Shown here: in pieces, positions 10,000 through 19,389 of the stretch
Layout of the letters: each line of letters begins with the position of its first letter
Position numbering within the stretch: position 1 is the stretch's first letter
Origin: Echinostoma caproni
Taxonomy: Eukaryota > Platyhelminthes > Trematoda > Plagiorchiida > Echinostomatidae
Assembly: GCA_900618425.1 (NCBI GenBank)
Contig: UZAN01039851.1
Span: forward strand, 45,313-68,138
Direction: 5' to 3'
Length of the DNA stretch: 22,826 nucleotides
Notes under the pieces: generated by a model
The model's input: the letters and a program-made list of their open reading frames with translations, nothing else
Database searches by the model: none
What the model was told of the DNA's origin: nothing
Made by a program: the position numbers and the translations under genes

Positions 10000-11090
10000 T
10001 TATTATCTGCCAGCCTTTCTCGACATCATCCGGAATCAGATTTCAGAGTAAGGGCATGCTTCGTTTGTTGAATTCGTCCGCGACAGACAAAGGGGATGTG
10101 TGTGCAGACGAATTCCTAACGCTTTCGTTGTGGCATGCATACGGCATTGAACCTGCCTTGCTAGACTATCACGAATCCCATACAGGAGGGGCGGAATATC
10201 AAGGTCACAATCACGGTAGGATTTGTTTGAATTAGGTGTGAAAACACGGCACTAGTGATTGGCATATAATTGTCCCTTTTATCCATGGGCGGATGATGCT
10301 TACACATTCGTTCGGGCAAACGCCTGACGTCTGCGTTGTTCCACACAAACATGTCAATAAGTATACACAAATTGAGGCGGCCGAATCCGACAGTTTGTCC
10401 TCCAATCGTAAACACACAATTGGCTGGGACAATAAAAAGCATTAGGCTTTGTTGATTGGAACGTTTCATTAACAGCATTGGAAAGTCTTTTTTGTATTAC
10501 CTGTGCTGATGAATCCCCCACGAATGGCTTGGCAATATATATATCGACTTCTTTCTGATCACCGTCTTGTTCACAATATCTCCGCTGCACTGAATCATCC
10601 TGCTAGCCGGTCGTTCCGGATAGCCATTTTGTTTGAAGATTTTACAAGAGAATCGGAGCTTTTCGATTATGTCCTCACTACAAATCTTCCTTGCTCGATC
10701 TGCTAGATACCGCACCAAATTCCGCCTTACTTAGTGCAGTAGAAAGCTGCGAAGATAGACGTATTAGTCGTCCCATGTCACCTTCCATCGAGACATTCAA
10801 TCTACGACTCGGATACACGTCCAGAAATGCCAGCTTGTTGTCGTTTTCCATTTCTAAAGCGAAGCTTATGTTCTGCTGAGCAGCATTCAACTTTCTTAAC
10901 AGGTCGTTTGTTCCTCATATCCTTTTGATCATACAGAATGTTATCCACATATAGCGTGTATAACAGACAATCCCGAATTGAAGACGGGAGCTTTTTGTTT
11001 TCAAATGAAGTTGGATGGCTTCCTGTGGAGGCAGTTATGGAAAGAGATCAAAAACTACCAGCTTGGGCTTCTACGACACAAAACTTGGAT
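10000..11090 (-). pseudogene. Broken Penelope-like element, copy 3
   Basis: A minus-strand PLE fragment. A possible motif A (VVFDLFP) is near 11060. A shortened motif B region reads GSHPTSFENKKL near 11010. The active site is YTLYVDNIL near 10950, with the second catalytic Asp changed to Asn. It is followed exactly 41 residues later by KLAFLDV, the same spacing as FVDD to AFLDV in copy 2, although a frameshift intervenes. Further on come RARKICSEDIIEKLRF and the GIY-YIG start ICVYLLTCLCG (about 10350). After another frameshift come VRRLPERMCKHHP and SHLIQT, covering the nuclease C-terminal half. The YIG signature itself is lost. The plus-strand ORF at 10938-11135 overlaps this element and is treated as its shadow. 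The ends are approximate. Confidence 0.8.
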
Positions 11091-11397
11091 GAAGGGGGTG
11101 AGGAAATCATTTCTGGTTTGACTAATACTGACTAACACGGACGGAGCCTCAATCAAAGATCAAATTGTTCAGTTAACGTTTCATTTTTCACTGTTCAAGT
11201 TCTGTTCGGTTTCAAACAATTACCACAAACAGGGTTGCTATCGTTCGTCTGATAAATCCTATGTCCTCAACAAATATCGATCCAAAACGCCAAGTTTTAT
11301 GCTTGCGTCTCAATTGAAATATTATTGATTACTCTACTCTTAGAAAACCCAGTTTATGAGCAAAACTATATTTGTTTATTTATTGATCCCATCTGCT

Positions 11398-11465
11398 TGC
11401 ACAATCCTCAGTTCATCCTATCAAACATACATTCGTGCTTGATTGGATGAACTGAGGCATGTGTA
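11398..11465 (+). repeat. Near-perfect 68-nt hairpin (pre-miRNA-like)
   Basis: The arms 11406-11424 and 11439-11457 pair over 19 positions with a single mismatch and a 14-nt loop (11425-11438). After a 2x2 internal loop, pairing resumes outward for 6 more positions (11403-11398 with 11460-11465, one G-T). Total size, loop and internal bulge resemble a microRNA precursor. I do not recognise either arm as a known microRNA. A small inverted-repeat element is an alternative. Strand is arbitrary. Confidence 0.6.
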
Positions 11466-12497
11466 CAAATGTGAAATTTAAAGGGTAGTCAGCTTAAATC
11501 TATATTATTTATCCTGCACTTCTATCCACAAGTGACTGTGGGTTAAACGTGATAGTAAGAGGGGTTTGAGCCAAACGAAGGATATATGAAGCTCCTAACA
11601 TCACGGGATCATGAAGGGCACTTGGATACAATGCCAACATGAACCTCAAGTGCTTGCAGACACCGGTGTAATGTCACCAAATGAAAGTGTCAGATCGAGG
11701 TTATGTAAATGTGTAAATCCATGTTTTTATGTGTTGTTGCATTCTTTGGGATCTGATCGGATTATCTGCCACTAACTGAATCCGAAACTCTCAATAGATT
11801 TTTGTAGCAGCAGACTAATTGCTGTCGCACCCAATATGGTGGAGATATAGCAGTGGTAGACGTTTACGTTTGGTTCGAAAGTTTTAGCGATTGCCCAACG
11901 CAACATACCGCATGCTACGGTCTTTTAATAAAAAACACGAAGGCGGTGAGAATGGCGAAGTATAACCGCATACCTCTTTTCAGGCTTTCAATGAATGCAT
12001 CAGACATTAGTGTTTGTTTAAACTCCGGGGTTGAATAAATAAAAGGGATATTTTGTCACCTCCGGAGAACAAAACATCAAGATATACCACCTGATTGCAA
12101 GCTTTTCACAAGCGCATTACAAATGAAATTGAAAAACTCTTTGACTGGTATTACCATGACTAAAGAAAAAAGCTGCCCAGTGCCAAGGAATTCAGTTTGG
12201 GAAACATTTAACTGCATCCCCTCAGTTGCAATTCTAATGGAAACTAACAACTGATGGTTACTCTTTATGATCAGTTGCTGTTAAAAAAATTTTCACTAAT
12301 TGTTTAATCCATTCTAACATAGAATTTCAGCTCAGTATACACCAGGATCATTCATCATCCCATAAGGACACAGCAAAATATAAATTACAGTGTCGTAAAT
12401 TCACGAGAAATGTGGCGTAGATATGATTCACTTAGGATTTTCAAAGAAATTGTCTCTAACGGATGGTTGCGGTTTCACAAATCTCGACATATGTTGG
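11466..12497. other. No supported gene
   Basis: AT-rich sequence with no recognisable coding motif. The last 200 bp or so may include the 3' UTR of CR1-like copy 3, but no tandem-repeat tail is visible. Confidence 0.4.
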
Positions 12498-13216
12498 AAA
12501 GCGGAAAACAGGGAGGCAGTGGTACGAGTATGCACAAGTTTGTAACAATACATAGTGACCCAAGTGGATGCACATTGTTTAAGTTCTGTGTGTAGTGGGT
12601 GAGTGATATCTGACGAAATATTAGGGCGGAGGTTTTCCCATGAGGTAATTTTAACTAACCGGTTTAGAACTGTGTGATGTTTAACTCGAAGGGCGGTAAA
12701 TAAAACTGGTGAGCAGCAAAGAACATGAGTGACAAAAGTAGAGTGTAGAAGACGGGTAAGTGAACATAGTGAAACCTTTAAAGATCACAAGCTGTAAATA
12801 ACGAAGCATGCTCGTCTAGTATGTTTTAAAGTACAGTTGATATGTTGAGTCCACATGAGATTTGGACCTCTACAAACTCCAAAGTACTGTGAAGAACCTA
12901 CTGAGGAAGCCGACAGATTGTTGACAAAAAATAGATCAAGGTCTTTTAAACGAATGTAGCCGTTCCCCTTTTGGTTAGAGAGAAGGTGAAATCCCTAGAT
13001 TTTGCGGCGTTAGCAGATAATTTGGAATGCGAAGACTGCAATTCCAAAGCAGATAAATCCGTTTAAAGCTGTGAAAAAAATGAAATCATGTTGGGATTTG
13101 GGGCCCGCGGTGACATTATCAGCATACCTAATTAGAAGATCATCCGGGTTGGTGGGTATTTCTCGAATGAAGGAAGAGAAAAGAAAAGGGTACACTATTG
13201 CTCCTTGGGTTATCCC
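12498..13216 (-). pseudogene. CR1-like retrotransposon RT remnant, copy 3
   Basis: A short, heavily decayed minus-strand piece. It starts in motif B (GITQGAIVYPFLFSSF, about 13216-13165). Motif C follows as LIRYADNVTAG (about 13130), with the second catalytic Asp changed to Asn, then motif D as NAAKSRDFTFSLTKRG (about 12990). The region after the RT reads CCSPVLFTALRVKHH (about 12700) and DITHPLHTELKQC (about 12590), matching SPVIFPGMLKKDF and NPSHPLHQDLIKC in copy 2. It ends near 12500 with VHTRTTAS, where copy 2 has FARTTSYR. Multiple frameshifts and stops are present. Nothing 5' of motif B is recognisable. Confidence 0.8.
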
Positions 13217-14367
13217 TGAAATTTAAATTTACCTACCATGACATGCAATAATTTACAAATTACTCTTGCTTGCACAGTCGAAATATCCATCGTTTGATAA
13301 CCATCATCTCTGGAAACTGCGATTATCCACAGTTTTACTCGAAAAGAACACTTTGATGTCCAGTTTCAGACGAGCAATTCAGGATCATTGCAATGAGATT
13401 CATTTAGCAGTTTATAGACCCATAAAGGAATGTGTTTAATTAGTATAAGCTGACGCTGTATTGGACGGTGGCCGAGCACTCACAATCGAATTTGTACAAT
13501 TCGTGAGTTCAGCTTACTTCAGTGTATGTTGCTGGACTCGAGGATCCGGTATTCTGCCATGAATATAGATAGAAACTAGTGCGATCGTGTTGAATATTCG
13601 TTCAATGGATGAGCTATGGCAGAATTCTAACAGGTGACCCAGGTCACTACTTTTGAACGGCAGTTGTAGAACAAACTTATATTTAGCAGCGATATCATTG
13701 ATGCGAGATGTATTTGCATATGTAGACTATTCTTAACGACAATGTAGGCTATAGTGTTCACGAAGAAATTTCCGTCCACTATATCACATCAGGCGGTTAC
13801 ACATTTAATAGGATCATATAACATCTGATTGATCGAATACAGTTCAATGTATAGCAATGACATAGGCAAGTGAGCAGGGCAAGCAAATATGACAAAGGTA
13901 GCCAATGCTAGATTGTCTGGATTGTGATGGGGTCATGAATAAATTAAATAGCCACAGGGAGATGAGTGGATTAAACGGTTGATACAATTTGTGAGCTAAG
14001 GTAAGAGATGTACTAGGAAGTATAATTCATGCATAACACGTGTTTTATTCCTGAAGAGACAGTAGAGAAGGAAAAAAGGCACGAATTTTTCGTTTAGTCC
14101 ATTCGTTTTGCCACAGGCACCATGTTCCGTTGACGATCTAAGGTGTGAGTTACTGTCTTTGGGAGATTGTGAATTCCTCACCAGGTAAATGAATTTAATT
14201 GCGATGTGATGGTTGACAAAAGCAATGTCTATAATGACCATCATCACGAACGTTCCCACACCAGTTAAAGAAAAAAGTAATAAATTGTTTCTTACAGCCT
14301 ATTAGTATATTTCAACATGCGGTCATTGGATAGTCAAACAGTCACGGAATTTAGCTAATTTTATCGT
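13217..14367. other. No supported gene
   Basis: No coding motif seen. At 13460-13550 a GGTGGCCGAG stretch and a CTGGACTCGAGGATCCGG stretch weakly recall the D arm and anticodon arm of a serine tRNA. They are too far apart and no T arm follows. A 10-bp inverted repeat lies at 13551-13560 and 13616-13625. Confidence 0.4.
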
Positions 14368-14478
14368 AAGACTCTTATGACAAGGGACTAGTATTATCTT
14401 GTCTTCGAAGGTCGGCGACGGTCCTCATCAGTTTCCCAACTCCCATTGCATCCCGCAAAAGACTCTTATATGACCAAG
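14368..14478. repeat. Imperfect short direct repeats 91 bp apart
   Basis: AAGACTCTTATGACAAG (14368-14384) recurs as AAGACTCTTATATGACCAAG (14459-14478), differing by a 2-nt and a 1-nt insertion. Between them GACAAG (14379-14384) can pair with CTTGTC (14398-14403), and the minus strand reads CTGATGAGG at 14436-14428. This could be a degraded short repeat unit. Confidence 0.45.
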
Positions 14479-15063
14479 CGTCTCAAATAACCTCTGCTGA
14501 CGAAGCATTGATTAGTGCCGTCCCCTGGTGGACGTGTATCCACACCAAAGTGAGAGAACAAAGGACCAACATTAAAGGAAATGCGGCTATAGCCAGGTAC
14601 ACGATTCACTATTACTTCACCAAGATGGGTTGGCTAAAAATTCTGTTGCCAAACCAACCAAGAACAGGCTGATGAATCACAAATCCACACTCGTCTGGTT
14701 GTGACCATTTTTACCGGCTTGATTGAATTTGTGGTGTATAGGGCAGTTTGGATATTTGATCCTATTCGAAGTGCTTTTGATTAAGCGAAATAGACACCGG
14801 CCCCCAAAGCACGACTGCACCCTGCGGTCACGTCGGTCTGGCTTTCTGGCCAAACCGTTTGCATGAGAACCCTGAGATTCTCTCTCTTCGATTGGGGCCA
14901 CCGAGAACTAAAATGCTCACACAACCAATGGTTTTACATACTCCAGAGAGCCAAATTTTACTTTCCCAGAACCATTAACCAAAGTGTCCGGTTCAGTAGA
15001 TTTCCACGTTAGTGCACCAGCAGATTACATTCTCTTCTTTCAACAACTGTTCCATTTTCTCAG
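14479..15063. other. No supported gene; probable intron
   Basis: A minus-strand open stretch (14901-14677, 74 codons, rich in Arg and Ser) shows no domain. The 3' part is pyrimidine-rich (15031-15063) and ends in TTTTCTCAG, a strong splice acceptor for the next feature. Confidence 0.4.
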
Positions 15064-15229
15064 TTTGCCACCCATTAGTTAGTGCCTTCAACGTGTTTCC
15101 CAAGACAGATGAAGCTAACATTTTAGCATACACGAAAGAAACAAATGCTCACTTAGGAAGTTCAGAAAACACTACTGTTGAAAGAACATTATCGTGCCAC
15201 GAATCCACCTCCGTGACATTGTACGGAAG
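15064..15229 (+). CDS. Candidate exon D of an unknown host gene
   Basis: A 166-nt open segment preceded by a long pyrimidine tract (ACTGTTCCATTTTCTCAG) and ended by ACGGAAG followed by GTACCC. The frame begins with 2 nt of a split codon and ends with 2 nt of another, and it joins in phase with exon E across a 213-bp GT-AG intron. The peptide is polar (FNVFPKTDEANILAYTKE, then HESTSVTLYG) with no recognisable domain. A minus-strand frame across the first half is also open, so the strand is not beyond doubt, but only the plus strand has matching splice sites. The upstream partner exon is unknown. Confidence 0.4.
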
Positions 15230-15442
15230 GTACCCCGTTATTGTCATTTTTGTAATATCCGGCCACCTGTTTTATAATTGACCAAAAGCTTTGGGACCAG
15301 GTTTCTGATCTGCTAGTTCCATTTGAAATTCCAAATAAGTTCATATCTGTAGCGTGTGAGAGGTGGCTAGCAAACCTGTTACAGTTGCTCAATGCTCAAT
15401 GACAGGCACTAATTAATTTGAATTAATTACCACGATTAACAG

Positions 15443-15677
15443 TCATTTGCCATTAAAAGTAAATAATCAAAAACCTACTGGCTTTGTAAAACATTCAACC
15501 ATAACAAGTGGACTGTTTTCGGTTCCGTCTCTCATCAGATCTAAGGAAAATACGTTCTTATTCAGGCATTCGTTTCCCCCCTCTGATACGCCTTTTGCGA
15601 AATACGGCCTCTTGTCTAATTACATAAATCTAGAGACATATTGTTCGACTGACATGAGTACAAAAGAGCTTTTGTGA
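15443..15677 (+). CDS. Candidate terminal exon E of the same gene
   Basis: This begins after GATTAACAG with 1 nt that completes the split codon left by exon D (AG plus T, serine). It then stays open for 76 codons to a TGA at 15675-15677. The peptide is unremarkable in composition (KPTGFVKHSTITSGLF, then DTPFAKYGLLSNYINLE) with no recognised domain. Minus-strand frames are full of stops. Possible polyadenylation signals AATAAA occur downstream at about 16125 and 16184. The acceptor's pyrimidine tract is weak and contains an AATTAATT palindrome. Phase agreement alone has a one in three chance of being accidental. Confidence 0.35.
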
Positions 15678-16949
15678 CCACGCTATTCTTAATGTGGAAC
15701 ATAACGTTTCTCAAAGATGTGTTCATAACTAGGTGTATCGTGTATTCATTTCGCTTTATTTTGTGCTCCACCTTTTGATTAAAAAAATGATTTTACAGTG
15801 TAAATGTCCAAATTCCCAAGCAACCATCTTTTTTAGTTCACTTTTGGTTAATGTTGGAAGAATGAGTTACTTTCTGTGCATTACGATGCCGTACATCCCC
15901 CCCCGCGCTACCCCGTAAGAAATAATGAGTTCAAACAGACGCTTTTGTTTGGTAACAAATTTATTAACCTTCCTGTCTTCTAAAGATGTACCTCTGTGTA
16001 TGAAGGGGGTTAAACACGTGTTACTATCCTAACCCATACGGATAACAAACTCCGGGATTTTTATTTCATAGAGAGAGGGGAAGACAATAATATCCATGCA
16101 AATCTTTGAACCGCGTACCAAAGGAAATAAAAACGAGACGTCCTAAAACTTCTTTCGCCTTTGAAAGTCCGGTTGATTTTAATTAATAAATGCTATAATA
16201 AATCAGCGCGGATTAACCAAAAAGGACAGTTCTTGAGTCATGTTTCATCTTTTCACGTGAACTACAGTGCTATCACCGATACGTATTATCCACAACTGGA
16301 TATCAGTGTCCGAAACCCAAGTGTCAGAACTGAACAAAATGATCAGCATTTTTTGAAATGATGTGTACATACAAATCAACTTGATTAAAAATTAAGGAGG
16401 CTGATAAATATTCTACTGTCAATGGAAAATAACCTGTAGAAGAAAGACATTGACTTCCCGGTAAGAAATAATAAACAGCTTTACGAAACTACCTTTCAGT
16501 GATAGGTGGAACAGGCTATTACTGCTGCATGATGATTCAGTTTCGAATCATAAGAAATTGGATTACTCAAATGAATATAGTAGCATTTGTTTTGGCTTGA
16601 GATTGTCCGTACATTTACATCGAATCAACCAGTGAGAGCTGAGCCATATTCAAGGTTCCAGTTGTTCCTAAGCGCCAGCATTCAAAGTAAAAAAAAGATG
16701 GGTTAGGGAATTCGTAGCATTGATTAACCGCTGGAGCAAACCTAGGTAGCTAGGTGTGTACACCGATGAGGCTGGCAACGCAAACAGTTTCGTTTGCACG
16801 CATTGGTGAAGGTGCCTCACGAAGATAATGCGGTTCAACTGTAACGGGACTGCGTTTTCACGGTATATGCGACAGACTGATGATTTACCTTCGAAATTCA
16901 AAGGTGAATTTCCTGAGTATATATGGAAAATGAAGCGTGAAATGAAAAT
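15678..16949. other. Probable 3' flank, no further gene supported
   Basis: Contains AATAAA hexamers near 16125 and 16184 that could serve exon E. From about 16670 to 16965 both strands are open for 45-99 codons without a domain or splice pair, so no call is made. The right edge adjoins the ribozyme of the SINE copy that follows. Confidence 0.35.
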
Positions 16950-17165
16950 CAAGGAAGAACTGGACAACTGTTTCGGCCTGGTTGGGTCTCATCAGCAGTG
17001 CGAATTCGTCGACCCAACTGGGGATTGAAACCGGGACCTCACAGGCAGAACGCAAGCATGCTATTCATTTGGCCACTGGGCAGCTGATCGGGCATCTCTT
17101 CCTTTTCCACTTATACGATTTAACTCAACCCATCTGTATGATGTTGTTGCGGGCCACAAACATCG
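16950..17165 (-). mobile_element. Sm-alpha-like SINE with hammerhead ribozyme, copy 1
   Basis: On the minus strand, a tRNA-like head has a box A-like TGCCCAGTGG (about 17085-17070) and a box B-like GGTTTCAATCC (17032-17022). A hammerhead ribozyme follows within about 20 bp. The same head, in the same orientation, recurs at 17945-18165. Similarity extends 5' of the head (shared CCCATCT.TATG and GTTGTTGCG on the plus strand), so the unit is longer than the tRNA-like part. This layout of pol III boxes followed by a hammerhead is that of the schistosome Sm-alpha SINE. The 5' limit is near 17165, where PLE copy 4 begins in opposite orientation. The 3' end beyond the ribozyme is undefined. Confidence 0.75.
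16954..17007 (-). ncRNA. Type I hammerhead ribozyme
   Basis: All conserved core positions are present on the minus strand: CTGATGA (16995-16989), GAAA (16974-16971) and cleavage triplet GTC (16965-16963), with cleavage predicted between 16963 and 16962. Stem I is ACTG (16999-16996) with CAGT (16962-16959), then an outer C-G and GAA/TTC around an asymmetric internal loop, a form typical of tertiary loop contacts. Stem II is GACC/GGCC with one A-C mismatch and a 6-nt loop (CAACCA). Stem III is minimal (A-T, C-G, 4-nt loop), as in retroelement hammerheads. The open end is in stem I, hence type I. It would self-cleave the SINE transcript. Confidence 0.85.
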
Positions 17166-17189
17166 TACTGTCTTCAAAGTGTTCGATCT

Positions 17190-17640
17190 TTCAGTACTCT
17201 TTTTGAGTTTGAAGGAGCTCTATAAAATCCAGTGACGGCCTAGCAATGGGTAGTCCGTTTTGGCAGATTCAGTTTCATAAGTGATTGAAACAGAAAGTAA
17301 ATGATGATATCTTCAAGTCCGCCTGGCATACACGTTTGTGGAAGATATGTGTGATAGCACAGACAATGAGCAAATTTTAAACGCCTTTCTGTATCAGTCC
17401 AAGTGAAAACCAACAACACTAGATTTATTTTTACTCAGTTACGATGTCATTAATTGGGGCATAGCAACACTCAATTTACCAAAAGCAACCTGGAATGGCT
17501 GACCGTTATGATTCCAGCTTGCCCCTCTTGGCGGGGATCTTATGCGAACCCTATTTCACCAATGAGAAGTATACGTCCACCAGATATTCTATAAGAAAAA
17601 AATGCTAAGGGGAAGAAAGCTGAACATTGTTACCAATAAA
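17190..17640 (+). pseudogene. Penelope-like element remnant, copy 4
   Basis: A strongly decayed plus-strand PLE piece. KELYKIQ followed, after a 1-nt insertion, by DGLAMGSPF (about 17234-17263) is RT motif B. RFVEDMCDSTDNEQILNAF (about 17332-17390) is motif C in another frame, with the first Asp of the active site changed to Glu. A trace of the HKPTWNG region reads PKATWNG near 17490. Downstream the similarity fades by about 17640. It lies head to head with SINE copy 1 and is followed by SINE copy 2. No endonuclease is recognisable. Confidence 0.7.
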
Positions 17641-17944
17641 GGCTAAAAGACAAACAAAGTAGACCATTCCTTTAAGGCACCCCGACTCAAAAAGTTAAGG
17701 GAAACTTCAACTCCATGAAGCCCGCTTTCACATTGACCATATACAGAGTGATGCGCGCAAAAGACTTAGATAAACTCTAAACCACATATTCCCAGTTGCT
17801 CATTTCAGACTTATTTTATCAAAATTCATATTTGATTTGACAAAAGCAAACATGGCTGCGAACCGGTTATATCTCAGAGCTTATTAAACATTTCAGGGGC
17901 AGTTACACTGACGCAGAAATCGCTGTTAGTTATGACAACAGATA

Positions 17945-18165
17945 GCTCAACACATTCCCAAGTCCCATCGGCAGTGCCAATCCATCTAACCAACTAGGGA
18001 TCAAACCCGAGAGCTCGCAGGTAGAACACAAGCATACTACTCAATCGGTCACCGGGCAAATGATCAGACCGTTTCTCGTTTGGAATATACACGATATAGC
18101 ACCACCCATCTATGCGAGCTTGTTGCGAGTAACCGTCTTCGCACATCTCAGCTCCATGGTTACGA
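17945..18165 (-). mobile_element. Sm-alpha-like SINE, copy 2, ribozyme decayed
   Basis: This aligns by eye with SINE copy 1 over the tRNA-like head and its 5' flank. Box B reads GGTTTGATCCC (about 18009-17998) and box A TGCCCGGTGACC (about 18059-18048). At the ribozyme position the core is CCGATGG instead of CTGATGA. A GTTGTC remains near the expected cleavage site, but the GAAA block and stem II are not recognisable. It is thus an older, ribozyme-dead copy in the same orientation. Confidence 0.7.
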
Positions 18166-19389
18166 CTCGGTTGGAAACTTTCACAACCTAATTGTTTGTT
18201 CTATGAGGTTACTGTAGAATTTGATTTGTTCGTGTGATCAATTCGGGTTCTATACTAGGTTGTTTTTTCTCATTCAATATCACTTGCAATCACGTAATCA
18301 TTTTTGATTCAATGTCATGTATTGAATGCAGTCGTACGTACGTGAACAAAAACCGATAAATAACGAACGACGCTTTTGGTCGACGCATAGCCAAGCATGG
18401 ATTTTTATTCGTCCCTCAAAATGTGAATGATAACTGTTATTTATCTGTCATGTATGAACCACCAAAAGGTTTATCAAGACGACTCAATAACGAAGTGGGA
18501 TTTCATGTCGAAATCGTCCAATTGTGTAGCAAAAAACAAACTGACTCTGAAGAATTCATTTGATGGAGCAGAAAAGCGTTTAAAATCAGAAGATAAGAGA
18601 CATTGATTGTTTTACCAATTTTAGTTGTTACAAAACAATGAAAACAGTGAAAAAATTGCGATCATATTTATTAGAAAAATATTGATTGGCACATCACTGA
18701 CGGCATCTGTTCAAATTGTTAGATTACCGTACCTCAAAATTTGAAATGATTTCCCACTTAGGAATTATTAAATCATTGGCCTATATGTTTTACCATCTAC
18801 GTATAAATCAGCTGATGTTTGTACTTCTATGACATCAATCAACCGATGATAGCAATCCTGAGTCCCGTGCATCAAATAAGTGAAAGTAGTGTGAGATACT
18901 ACTCACTTGTGAGTAGTAGGTAACATGGTTGCTGATTACTTTCGACGATCAAAAACTAAGAAGACCACCGAGAGCAAATTCCTGTACCTCAGAGAATAAC
19001 TATCGATTGCTTAGTTCATTACGTCGTGCGGCCAGGAACTGCGATGGCATGTTTCTGCTGTTCTGTATATGCCAAATTACTGATGTCTCATCTGTGATCC
19101 TCACTAAAAGACTATCCTCGACCGAGCACCGGCTTTTGAAAATATAACAAAAGGATGTGAGTCCATAACTAGCGATCCGTAGTTCTGCGAAATAGCATCC
19201 AAAATACACATTTAATTTGATTCATAAAATACAGTACATTGATCACTGGTTCGGTTCAGGACATCGTGTCCACTCCGTGTTCGCCCGTTAGCTAACAGTG
19301 CACATTTTAATAACTTAACCAATCAAAATAAATGAGCTTCCTACAAAAGAAATGGCACTCGAATATCTCAAACCATAAACATTATTGTG
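18166..19389. other. No supported gene
   Basis: AT-rich with no recognised coding motif. A plus-strand open stretch at 18929-19147 has a protein-like middle part but no domain or clear splice pair. A short perfect palindrome lies at 18897-18918. Confidence 0.4.
18897..18918. repeat. Perfect 10-bp inverted repeat, 2-nt spacer
   Basis: TACTACTCAC (18897-18906), TT, then its exact reverse complement GTGAGTAGTA (18909-18918). It would form a cruciform or RNA hairpin with a very tight loop, and could equally be a protein-binding palindrome. No adjacent gene suggests a role. Confidence 0.9.

Noticed and set aside
10938..11135. Plus-strand ORF that looked like a host exon with a GTGAGG donor and a phase matching exon D
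   Set aside because: The minus strand over 10940-11060 reads as PLE sequence in frame (FENKKL region leading into YVDNIL, with the correct 41-residue spacing to AFLDV). The plus-strand ORF is best explained as its shadow.
13460..13550. Serine-tRNA-like D arm and anticodon arm
   Set aside because: The two arms are about 55 bp apart, the anticodon loop has an extra base and there is no T arm, so it is not a tRNA gene.
14400..14440. Hammerhead core CTGATGA with GAAGA on the minus strand
   Set aside because: No stem I pairing at the required positions, a very weak stem II, and an extra base after GAA. The same bases also read as an open coding-like frame.
15510..15540. Minus-strand CTGATGAG followed by GAAAAC
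   Set aside because: The intervening bases cannot form stem II and no NUH triplet with stem III or stem I pairing is present.
16880..16905. Plus-strand CTGATGA followed by GAAA
   Set aside because: No complementarity for stems I and II.
16668..16967. 99-codon minus-strand ORF and the overlapping plus-strand ORF at 16828-17028
   Set aside because: Both run into the SINE and ribozyme, neither has a domain or splice pair, and the two compete for the same bases.
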